Positions 1-5,180 of a stretch of 5,180 nucleotides of DNA are shown here, in pieces. Source of the DNA: an uncultured Campylobacter sp. (lineage in GTDB: Bacteria; Campylobacterota; Campylobacteria; Campylobacterales; Campylobacteraceae); contig NZ_CALIMQ010000041.1 in the NCBI RefSeq assembly GCF_938045535.1, positions 1 through 5,180 of the forward strand, given 5' to 3'. The notes under the pieces were generated by a model. It did not search any database, was not told where the DNA came from, and worked only from the letters and a program-made list of their open reading frames with translations. Made by a program: the position numbers and the translations under genes. Position 1 is the stretch's first letter; each line of letters starts with the position of its first letter.

Positions 1-486
1 TTTTACTAATGCAACCATAAAAAATATAAGTAGATTAAAAACAATAATTCCAATTAGCGATGATGGTGTAAGCAGTCTAAAAGTCCTTATGATAGGTTCT
101 AAATCAACTAAATTTTTAACCCTTTTTGTTTCGCCATTTATAATAAATTCGATTGTTTTATTTGTAAATTTGGTTTCGCATTTGTTTTTGATGATATAAT
201 AATAAAATGTAGCTACGATATGCAAAACGCCAAGCCCAAAAAAAGCCCATAGAAAAATATTGCTAACATTTGCAATCCCCATATAATCAGCATAAACCAA
301 TAAAACAAGCACCGTTCCGCAATGAGAAAAAAAGAATAAATTTGAAAGAAAGAATTCGTAAGGATTTTTTATAACAATCGGTTCTTTATCGTAGTCTCTT
401 TGATTGAAATCGTTTAAATTTGCGTTTTCGTTTGAGTTTAAATCCCGTTTTTTAACATTTTTATTCCAGTTTTCAAAATTTTCCAA
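1..486 (-). CDS. Unrecognised three-TM membrane protein, TTG start, 3' end beyond window
   Basis: This open frame starts at TTG (486-484) and runs without a stop to base 1, giving 162 visible residues with the C-terminus outside the window. The start is well fixed: an in-frame TAA lies at 492-490, and a GGAAGGA ribosome binding site at 499-493 sits 6 bases from the TTG. Residues 1-42 are hydrophilic and rich in Asn, Asp and Lys. Hydrophobic, probably membrane-spanning segments follow at about 47-66, 76-99 and 143-161, with a polar stretch at 100-140 between the second and third. I recognise no family motif. Base composition is very A/T rich (hand counts of 22% and 30% GC in the two 60-base blocks nearest the edge), far below the polysaccharide genes, suggesting separate ancestry. 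It lies downstream of an RTX-like EF-hand fragment on the same strand, so an immunity or accessory membrane protein is possible, but this is a guess from position only. That the frame is coding is fairly secure from its length, start signal and coherent hydropathy. Confidence 0.68.
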   Translation of the reverse strand, partial: MENFENWNKNVKKRDLNSNENANLNDFNQRDYDKEPIVIKNPYEFFLSNLFFFSHCGTVLVLLVYADYMGIANVSNIFLWAFFGLGVLHIVATFYYYIIKNKCETKFTNKTIEFIINGETKRVKNLVDLEPIIRTFRLLTPSSLIGIIVFNLLIFFMVALVK

Positions 487-492
487 ATTTTA

Positions 493-499
493 TCCTTCC
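493..499 (-). promoter_or_regulatory. Ribosome binding site that fixes a TTG start
   Basis: GGAAGGA on the minus strand, followed by a 6-base spacer and TTG at 486-484. The match to the anti-Shine-Dalgarno sequence and the spacing are both near ideal. The in-frame TAA inside the spacer (492-490) rules out any start further upstream in this frame. This site is why a frame lacking an early ATG is called here as a gene. Confidence 0.6.
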
Positions 500-563
500 G
501 TTTTTTTGCTTTTCTTGCCATTGTGGGTAAACTTTGCAAGCGAGCAATCTGTCGGCAGTGAAT

Positions 564-569
564 GTTATA
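564..569 (-). promoter_or_regulatory. Possible -10 element for the membrane-protein gene
   Basis: TATAAC on the minus strand lies in the roughly 100-base gap between the EF-hand fragment and the TTG start at 486. It fits the TATAAT-like -10 box that dominates Campylobacter sigma-70 promoters, where the -35 is usually weak. It would allow the low-GC gene to be transcribed independently of the fragment upstream. A single hexamer in A/T-rich DNA is weak evidence. Confidence 0.22.
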
Positions 570-586
570 AAATCTCAGTCCTTTTC

Positions 587-1033
587 TCACCTTGATTTGG
601 TTGCTTTTACGAATTCTATATCCACCTTACTTAAGCAGTTATAAATTCCTCGTGAGCCTTTAGCCGCTTCACTTACTCCAGCCCATTCGTAGATCAGCTC
701 ATCGATAAGAGCAGCCTTAGAGCCTTGTTTTACGGTGTTAGAATTCTCGTCTATCGTTATCTCTTTGTAGTTTAGATCGATACTTTTTATATTATTATCT
801 GCAAGCGAGCTTAGCTCCCCTTCATCGGTAATGCCGCTAGAATTCGTACCTTTCCAAATTTTAAGCTTATTAAATATCTCGTCCTTTTCATCTATTACGT
901 TGTCACCATTTAGATCATAGGCTTTTAGGGCTTCATAGCCATTGGTTGCTTTTCTATCGGTATATCCGTAAGCGGTATTTGAAACAGTGTGATTTCCAAA
1001 TAGCTCATTTCCATTGTCTATTTTACCGGACAC
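587..1033 (-). CDS. Orphan EF-hand/RTX-like C-terminal fragment, probably a gene remnant
   Basis: A 148-residue frame with GTG as the only upstream start (1033-1031). An in-frame TGA lies three codons before it (1042-1040), and GAGGG at 1041-1037 is only 3 bases from the GTG, so initiation would be weak. The sequence opens with the second half of an EF-hand-like loop (G3-K-I-D-N-G-N-E-L-F-G13) whose usual Asp-x-Asn-x-Asp first half is missing. A complete loop follows at 40-51, with D40, N42, D44, D48 and D51 in ligand positions. A third loop at 62-73 is degenerate: Gly at position 1 and Ser at position 5. After it comes the usual K-S-I-D-L-N-Y segment (83-89) and a D-E-L-I-Y-E-W-A-G-V stretch (111-120) that I associate with large RTX-like calcium-binding secreted proteins of Campylobacter. 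Such proteins are normally many hundreds of residues long, with repeats and a type I secretion signal; none of that is here. The last 18 or so residues do not resemble the family. I read this as a detached C-terminal piece; a translated small protein is the alternative. Calcium binding is inferred from the loop. Confidence 0.6.
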   Translation of the reverse strand: MSGKIDNGNELFGNHTVSNTAYGYTDRKATNGYEALKAYDLNGDNVIDEKDEIFNKLKIWKGTNSSGITDEGELSSLADNNIKSIDLNYKEITIDENSNTVKQGSKAALIDELIYEWAGVSEAAKGSRGIYNCLSKVDIEFVKATKSR

Positions 1034-1140
1034 TATCCCTCAAACAGATCAAAATTTTATCCGCAAACTGCCTAAATTTTAAAACTCAGCTTTTTACAAT
1101 GGGCGATTTAGAATTTTAGAAAGAGTGAGCGCGGAAGCGA

Positions 1141-1154
1141 GGATAAATTTATCC
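1141..1154. repeat. 14-base perfect palindrome, candidate operator
   Basis: GGATAAATTTATCC is its own reverse complement. Allowing one mismatched pair on the flanks, two further bases pair on each side (CG at 1138-1139 with CG at 1156-1157). The half site TTTATCCGC (1149-1157) also occurs at 1056-1064. The symmetry suits binding by a dimeric regulator, but A/T-rich palindromes arise by chance, and no adjacent start codon depends clearly on this one. Confidence 0.3.
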
Positions 1155-1333
1155 GCGTTGTGCAAATTTTGCGTCACAGTATTCGCGCAAAAGCGGAAAG
1201 CGGCAGTAAATTTTATCGGGTAGCGCCTTTTTTATGTGCTTAAGCAATGCGGATTCGCGCTAATAATTTTCCCGCGATACTACATAATCTTGGTCATCTG
1301 CATTAAACCATCACTATTTTCGCGTAGTCTTAT

Positions 1334-1351
1334 TTTCATACAGGTATGAAA
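1334..1351. repeat. 7-bp inverted repeat with 4-base centre
   Basis: TTTCATA (1334-1340), the centre CAGG (1341-1344) and TATGAAA (1345-1351) form a perfect inverted repeat of 7 bp. In RNA it would be a small, A/U-rich and weak hairpin; in DNA it has the dimensions of an operator. There is no clean run of T after it on either strand, so it is not a convincing intrinsic terminator. Confidence 0.3.
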
Positions 1352-1499
1352 TAAAATTTCAGAATTTCAAATTTTGCGCCGTAAATTCCTAACTATTGCC
1401 GTATGATTACATTATTATGTATATGTATTTAAATCGTGGCAAATTTAGTTTCGAGCGATTCTAATATCTCGATTGAAGCACCGTATTAAATTTGAAATT

Positions 1500-1515
1500 T
1501 ATCTCAAAAGAGATA
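1500..1515 (-). terminator. Weak hairpin after the polysaccharide operon
   Basis: On the minus strand TATCTC-TTTT-GAGATA forms a 6-bp stem with a 4-base loop, 27 bases past the stop codon of the sugar-phosphate transferase (1545-1543). It is followed by an A/T-rich stretch (AATTTCAAATTTAA) but not by an unbroken U run, and the stem has only two G-C pairs. Its position is right for the end of the operon; its strength is poor. Transcription may end here with low efficiency or elsewhere. Confidence 0.25.
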
Positions 1516-1542
1516 GCCGTGCCTTAAAGACTCACTGAACGA

Positions 1543-2853
1543 TCAGCTTGCCCCTTCGCGCGCCAAAACGACCTTGAAAGTTTTTAAAATAATTACGATA
1601 TCGTTCCATATCGACCAGTTTTTCATATACCACGTATCCATGCCGGCCCTGGTCGCAAAATCGACATCGCTGCGCCCGCTCACCTGCCAAAGCCCCGTAA
1701 TGCCGGGCTTGACGGCCAGGATGAGATCTGCATATTCGCCCATATCTTTGCGCTCATATTGCGCGCACGGGCGAGGGCCTACGATGCTCATTTCGCCCTT
1801 TAGGACGTTGATCAGCTGCGGAAGCTCATCAAGCGAGCTTCTGCGCAAAAAATTGCCCAGCTTCGTGATGCGCGGATCATGCTCGTATTTGTGATATTTT
1901 TCAAAATACTCCACCTCTTGCGGATTTTGCTTTAGATACTGAGCTAAAATTTCATCACCGTTTTCTTTCATCGAGCGAAATTTCAGGCATCCAAACGGCT
2001 TGCCGCCAAACCCCATTCTTTGGTGCGAAAAAAATATGCGTCCCTCCGGTTCTTTTAGCTTCATCATTAGCGCTATTACGCCGAAAATCGGCACCAGCAA
2101 AGGAAGCGCTAAGAAAATTAGCGCCAAATCAAGCCCGCGTTTAAGCGCTAAATTTAGAGGACTTTTCAGAGAATTTCGTATCGCAAAGAGGCTGGTGCGT
2201 GATGCAAAGACGCTGTAAATATAGGTCTGCGTAAAGTCGTACGAACGCAGCACCGGGGTGAATAAAATTTCTTTATTTTCCCTGATGTTACTCTCGATGA
2301 GCTCGTTTAAGGCACTCGCTTCGAGCCTGCTTCCGCCGATAAACAGTACGTCGTAATCCCTGCCTAGCGCTCTTACATATCCAAGATATGTGCTTCCTAA
2401 AACAGAGCTTTCAAACTCCTCGCCCTCGCCTAAAATTTTCGCCCTCTTTTTCCATAAGCCAAATTTAAAAAGCTTCCTTTTCGTTACGAGCTTCAAAAGC
2501 GGCAAAACCACCGCCATAAAGGCGAAGCTCAAAATAAAGCTGGCACGCGAAAATTCGTAATTAACTTTGATTAAAGCAAGCAGCGCCAGGCTTAGCAAAA
2601 GCCCCAAGAAGCAGCTTTTTACTAAAATTCTACTCTCGTGCCAAAAATCATACCGCCTCGAATAGATCCCCTGATAGAAAAACAGAAATATCATTATGAC
2701 GTAGGACGGCGCGAAGCCTTGATACCTGCCGACGTCCAGCAGCACGTTATCGCCGTAGAGCAGATTTTTAAGCACCACGGCAAGCCCGAAGCAAAGCCAG
2801 ATGCCGAAAATATCGACCGCCAAGATTATCAAAACGCAGAGTTGCTTTTTCAT
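1543..2853 (-). CDS. Polyprenyl-phosphate hexose-1-phosphate transferase, WbaP/WcaJ type
   Basis: This 436-residue inner-membrane enzyme should transfer a hexose-1-phosphate (galactose or glucose in characterised relatives) from a UDP-sugar to undecaprenyl phosphate, the first committed step of a repeat unit for O-antigen, capsule or exopolysaccharide. Four N-terminal membrane helices are visible at about 5-28, 48-64, 78-97 and 103-122. A middle cytoplasmic segment (about 135-230) follows, and a hydrophobic segment at 238-264 anchors the catalytic part. The bacterial sugar transferase domain (238-436) carries K291-F-R-S-M, D327-P-R-I-T, the S340-L-D-E-L-P catalytic Asp/Glu pair (D342, E343), I357-V-G-P-R-P and K382-P-G-I-T-G-L-W-Q-V-S-G-R. 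The C-terminal domain looks intact. The middle segment, usually a nucleotide-fold-like region opening with a glycine-rich turn, is short and degenerate, and the protein is somewhat shorter than the 460-480 residues usual for the family. ATG at 2853 is preceded by AGGAG (2863-2859) inside the end of manC, with 1 base between manC stop and this start, so the two are translationally coupled. It is the last gene of the operon. The exact sugar cannot be read from sequence alone. Confidence 0.9.
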   Translation of the reverse strand: MKKQLCVLIILAVDIFGIWLCFGLAVVLKNLLYGDNVLLDVGRYQGFAPSYVIMIFLFFYQGIYSRRYDFWHESRILVKSCFLGLLLSLALLALIKVNYEFSRASFILSFAFMAVVLPLLKLVTKRKLFKFGLWKKRAKILGEGEEFESSVLGSTYLGYVRALGRDYDVLFIGGSRLEASALNELIESNIRENKEILFTPVLRSYDFTQTYIYSVFASRTSLFAIRNSLKSPLNLALKRGLDLALIFLALPLLVPIFGVIALMMKLKEPEGRIFFSHQRMGFGGKPFGCLKFRSMKENGDEILAQYLKQNPQEVEYFEKYHKYEHDPRITKLGNFLRRSSLDELPQLINVLKGEMSIVGPRPCAQYERKDMGEYADLILAVKPGITGLWQVSGRSDVDFATRAGMDTWYMKNWSIWNDIVIILKTFKVVLAREGAS

Positions 2854-2854
2854 C

Positions 2855-4219
2855 CTAGCTCCTATTAAAATCGTCTTGCAGGCGCACGATATCGTCCTCG
2901 CCGGTGTAGCTGCCGACTTGAGCTTCGATTAGCACGACGGGGATTTTGCCTTCGTTTGCGAGGCGGTGGACCTCCCCCATCCTGATGAACGTCGATTCAT
3001 TCTCGCGCAGCAAGAAATTCCGCTCACCCACGGTCACGGTCGCAGTGCCGCTAACGACGATCCAGTGCTCGTTGCGATGGTAGTGCTTCTGCAGCGATAG
3101 CCGCTTGCCGGGCTTGACGACGATGCGCTTGATCTTGTAGCCGCGCTCATCTTCCAGCACCGTGTAACTGCCCCACGGGCGGTGCGTCGTTACGTGCACG
3201 CGTGCCAGATCGCTATCCTTCAGCCGCTTTACCACCTGCTTTACTTTTTGAGTAGAGCCTTTTTTGCATATGAGCAGGGCGTCCTTGGTATCGACTATAG
3301 CGAGATCCTCGACGTCTATAGCGGCTATCGTGCGGCCCGAGCCGATGATGAGATTGTTTTTAGAATTTAGAGCGATATTTTGCTCGCTTGCGGTGTTGCC
3401 GTTCGCGTCTTTAGGCAGCTCGGCGTCTAAGCTATCGAAGCTTCCCAGATCGCTCCAGCCGATATCTGCGGGCACGACCTTAGCAAGGCTCGTGCGCTCC
3501 ATAACTGCGTAATCGATGCTATCTGAGGGGATCTCTTGCATATCGCCTAGTTTAATTCTAATCGGATTTTCCGCATTAGAATTTTTGTGCGCACGGATGC
3601 AGGCTTCATAAATTTCAGGACTTTGAGCCTTTAGTTCGCTCAAAAATACGCCCGCTTTAAACATAAACATGCCGCTGTTCCAGTAAAAATTCCCAGCCGC
3701 TATGTAGCTTTGCGCCGCCGCAAGCTCAGGCTTTTCGTGAAATTTTAACACGTCCTCGCCGCTTGCTTCGATATAGCCGTAGCCCGTATTTGCATCCGCG
3801 GGCTTGATACCAAATGTCACCAAAAATCCCTGTTTTGCAAGCTCATGTGCACGCAAGACGCTGTTTTTATACGCCGCTTCGTCTTTAATTAGATGATCGC
3901 TCGGCGTTACGAAAACGATCTCCTCGGCCTTTAGGCTCAAACATGCAAGCGCGATCGCAGGAGCCGTATTTCTGCCGACGGGCTCGAGTAGAAATTTCAC
4001 GCCGCGCGCGCCTAAAACCTCAAGCTGATCAAGCGCCAAAAAATACTGCTGCTCGTTCGAGACGACGAGCGTGCGCTCGCATAGCGGGGAGTTTCGCTCG
4101 TAGCTCATCATAAAAAGCGAGCGATCGTCAAAGAGGCGCACGAACTGCTTTGGCATAAGCGTGCGGCTGATGGGCCACAGCCTCGTGCCGCTGCCGCCGC
4201 TTAGGATTATATTAGTCAT
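2855..4219 (-). CDS. manC: Mannose-1-phosphate guanylyltransferase / mannose-6-phosphate isomerase
   Basis: A 454-residue bifunctional cytoplasmic enzyme of the ManC/AlgA/XanB (type II PMI-GMP) family. It interconverts fructose-6-phosphate and mannose-6-phosphate, and makes GDP-mannose from mannose-1-phosphate and GTP. The N-terminal nucleotidyltransferase domain (about 1-265) shows the signature loop G8-G-S-G-T-R-L-W-P-I-S-R19, P23-K-Q-F, E79-P-V-G-R-N-T-A-P, V104-T-P-S-D-H109, N181-S-G-M-F and D236-Y-A-V-M-E. The C-terminal cupin isomerase domain (about 345-454) has R347-P-W-G, the metal-site motif Q377-K-H-Y-H-R-N-E-H-W386, G415-E-V-H-R and G440-E-D-D-I-V-R. The middle His of the common Q-x-H-H-H-R form is Tyr380 here; the more conserved His residues remain. 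Length matches the family. ATG at 4219 has AAGGA at 4232-4228 with an 8-base spacer, and overlaps the glycosyltransferase gene by 8 bases (ATGACTAA). Phosphomannomutase, needed between the two reactions, is not in the window. GDP-mannose, or GDP-fucose or GDP-rhamnose made from it, presumably feeds the operon's glycosyltransferases. Confidence 0.94.
   Translation of the reverse strand: MTNIILSGGSGTRLWPISRTLMPKQFVRLFDDRSLFMMSYERNSPLCERTLVVSNEQQYFLALDQLEVLGARGVKFLLEPVGRNTAPAIALACLSLKAEEIVFVTPSDHLIKDEAAYKNSVLRAHELAKQGFLVTFGIKPADANTGYGYIEASGEDVLKFHEKPELAAAQSYIAAGNFYWNSGMFMFKAGVFLSELKAQSPEIYEACIRAHKNSNAENPIRIKLGDMQEIPSDSIDYAVMERTSLAKVVPADIGWSDLGSFDSLDAELPKDANGNTASEQNIALNSKNNLIIGSGRTIAAIDVEDLAIVDTKDALLICKKGSTQKVKQVVKRLKDSDLARVHVTTHRPWGSYTVLEDERGYKIKRIVVKPGKRLSLQKHYHRNEHWIVVSGTATVTVGERNFLLRENESTFIRMGEVHRLANEGKIPVVLIEAQVGSYTGEDDIVRLQDDFNRS
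2859..2863 (-). promoter_or_regulatory. Ribosome binding site of the sugar-phosphate transferase, inside manC
   Basis: AGGAG with a 5-base spacer to the ATG at 2853. It overlaps the final manC codons and stop (TAG 2857-2855), so ribosomes ending manC are placed directly on the next start. This fixes the N-terminus at the first Met before the K-K-Q sequence. Confidence 0.6.
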
Positions 4220-5180
4220 TTAGGCCATCCTTAAATTCCTCATATTTTTTCTCGACGTAGCTTTTGATCTCGGCCTCAAAGCGTGCGCGCGAAAATTTTA
4301 AAGAATTTTCTCTGATTTTTACAGGCTCAAATTTATCATAATTTTGCTCAAATTTAGCTACGGCGGCGAGCAGCTCCTTTGTATTTTGCTCCATAAAATA
4401 CAGTCCGCTCTCGCCGTCAAGCACCGTCTCGCGAGCGCCGCCGCGCCCGAAGCAGATCGCCGGCGTGCCGCATGCCTGCGCTTCTACCGGCGTAATGCCG
4501 AAGTCCTCTTCGGCGGCAAAAACGAACGCCTTAGCCCGCCCCATGAGATCCGCCATCGTTTCATCGCTCGCAAAGCCCAAAAGCTCGACATTTTTGCCCG
4601 CTTTTGATTTTATTTTGGCCATATCGGGTCCGTCGCCGATAACGAGCAGCTTTTTATCCGTCTGCGAAAACGCCTCGACGATGAGATCGATCTTTTTATA
4701 CGGCACCATGCGTGAGGCGGTGAGGTAGAAGTCCTCTTTGGCTTCGCGCAGCGTAAATTTATCGACATCCACGGGCGGATAGATGATGTCGCTAGGCTTG
4801 CCGTATGTTTTTTTGATACGGCGCGCGATGTAGCAGCTATTTGCAACGTAGTGATCCACGCGATTTGCGGTGCTCGCGTCCCAAAGCCTAATTTTATGCA
4901 AAAAATACTTCGCCAACATGCCCTTTAAACCGCGATCCAGCCCGCTTTCGCGCAAGTACTGATGATACAGGTCCCACGCATAGCGGATCGGCGTGTGTAC
5001 ATAGGCGATGTGAAGTTGATTTGAGTGCGTCAGAACCCCCTTTGCGACGGCATGTGAGCTGGATAGTACAACGTCGTAGGCACTTAGATCAAACTGCTCG
5101 ATCGCGAGCGGAAATAGCGGCAGGTAGTTGCGGTATTTGTCCTTCGCAAAGGGCAGCTTCTGGATAAAGCTCGTGTGAGC
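4212..5180 (-). CDS. Glycosyltransferase family 4 (GT-B), mannosyltransferase-like, 5' end beyond window
   Basis: The frame is open from the right edge of the window, giving 322 visible residues. A TTG at 4955 is the first obvious internal initiator, but it is not the true start: the frame upstream encodes strongly family-like sequence, so the gene begins outside. Visible residues 2-51 include the A-I-E-Q-F-D-L and S-S-S-H-A-V-A-K-G stretches of the acceptor-side domain, and 54-75 hold H57-I-A-Y-V-H-T-P-I-R-Y-A-W-D, highly characteristic of one GT4 branch related to WbaZ-type mannosyltransferases. The donor domain shows S156-R-M-V-P-Y-K-K-I-D, I181-G-D-G-P-D and the E-x7-E motif (E225 to E233 in E-D-F-G-I-T-P-V-E), followed by A-C-G-T-P and G-R-G-G-A-R-E-T-V. 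The enzyme would act at the cytoplasmic face of the inner membrane, adding a sugar with retained anomeric configuration to a lipid-linked glycan. The adjacent manC makes GDP-mannose a plausible donor, though that is inference. About 40-50 N-terminal residues are probably missing. Its stop TAA (4214-4212) lies inside the manC start region. Confidence 0.9.
   Translation of the reverse strand, partial: AHTSFIQKLPFAKDKYRNYLPLFPLAIEQFDLSAYDVVLSSSHAVAKGVLTHSNQLHIAYVHTPIRYAWDLYHQYLRESGLDRGLKGMLAKYFLHKIRLWDASTANRVDHYVANSCYIARRIKKTYGKPSDIIYPPVDVDKFTLREAKEDFYLTASRMVPYKKIDLIVEAFSQTDKKLLVIGDGPDMAKIKSKAGKNVELLGFASDETMADLMGRAKAFVFAAEEDFGITPVEAQACGTPAICFGRGGARETVLDGESGLYFMEQNTKELLAAVAKFEQNYDKFEPVKIRENSLKFSRARFEAEIKSYVEKKYEEFKDGLND
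4228..4232 (-). promoter_or_regulatory. manC ribosome binding site within the glycosyltransferase gene
   Basis: AAGGA with an 8-base spacer to the ATG at 4219. It lies inside the last codons of the upstream glycosyltransferase and supports the start that gives the 8-base gene overlap, an arrangement usual for translational coupling. Confidence 0.6.

Larger units (their letters stand above)
1034..1542. other. Gene-free junction between polysaccharide operon and EF-hand fragment
   Basis: About 510 bases with no convincing coding frame on either strand. The longest frame I followed by eye is 32 codons from a GTG at 1125 (plus strand) to a TAG at 1221-1223; its only purine-rich lead, GAAAGA, abuts the GTG. 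I see no tRNA-like fold or CRISPR pattern. The stretch contains a 14-base perfect palindrome, a 7-bp inverted repeat and a weak hairpin, each listed separately. The minus-strand frame leading into the EF-hand fragment is interrupted by TGA codons and shows no RTX-like residues, so the missing upstream part of that gene is not hidden here. The composition lies between the low-GC left side and the polysaccharide genes. Confidence 0.6.

Noticed and set aside
438..521. Minus-strand 27-codon frame from ATG at 521 encoding a Lys-rich peptide
   Set aside because: It overlaps the TTG gene in another frame, has no ribosome binding site, and its lysines follow from A runs.
404..595. 63-codon plus-strand open frame rich in Phe, Ser and Lys
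   Set aside because: It is antisense to the start of the A/T-rich membrane-protein gene and the EF-hand fragment end; its Phe-rich content is what the complement of A-rich DNA gives.
1125..1223. 32-codon plus-strand frame from GTG in the gene-free stretch
   Set aside because: Very short; the purine-rich GAAAGA directly abuts the start without a spacer, and the peptide has no recognisable features.
1181..1260. Two copies of ATTCGCGC (1181-1188 and 1253-1260)
   Set aside because: An 8-base direct repeat in a short stretch is compatible with chance, and flanking bases do not match, so it is not a target-site duplication or array.
4610..4846. 78-codon minus-strand open frame inside the glycosyltransferase gene
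   Set aside because: It lies wholly in another frame of a well-supported glycosyltransferase and encodes a low-complexity Ser/Arg-rich sequence with no family character.
4212..4955. Calling the glycosyltransferase start at TTG 4955
   Set aside because: The frame stays open to 5180 and the upstream 75 residues contain strongly conserved GT4 sequence, so 4955 is an internal Leu codon.

Overview
The window looks like a chromosomal segment from an epsilonproteobacterium, most likely an oral-type Campylobacter of moderate GC. That placement rests on A/T-rich spacers full of AAATTT-type words, the style of the proteins, and an EF-hand protein fragment of a kind I associate with Campylobacter RTX-like proteins. 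It is an inference from style; no database was searched. Every supported gene is on the minus strand, so the biological reading order runs from 5180 down to 1.

Right part (5180 to 1543): the end of a surface-polysaccharide operon. Three genes are packed without gaps. First is a GT-B family 4 glycosyltransferase whose start lies outside the window. Second is a bifunctional mannose-1-phosphate guanylyltransferase / mannose-6-phosphate isomerase (ManC type), which overlaps the first gene by 8 bases. Third is a membrane-bound polyprenyl-phosphate hexose-1-phosphate transferase of the WbaP/WcaJ type, starting 1 base after the manC stop. Together they cover supply of GDP-mannose, loading of the first sugar phosphate onto undecaprenyl phosphate, and extension by a glycosyltransferase that may use GDP-mannose or a derived sugar. 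The product could be a capsule, O-antigen or exopolysaccharide.

Middle (1542 to 1034): about 510 bases with no convincing gene, holding a weak hairpin after the operon, a 14-base perfect palindrome and a 7-bp inverted repeat.

Left part (1033 to 1): a different neighbourhood. A 148-residue open frame carries EF-hand-type calcium loops typical of the C-terminal part of large RTX-like secreted proteins, but it begins in the middle of a loop, so it appears to be a detached or truncated piece. About 100 bases further on is a very A/T-rich gene, started by TTG behind a strong ribosome binding site, encoding an unrecognised protein with three predicted membrane segments; it runs off the left edge. 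The composition change and the orphan toxin-like fragment suggest an island edge or recombination scar beside the polysaccharide locus. A toxin-fragment/membrane-immunity pairing is the most interesting hypothesis here, but it is unproven.
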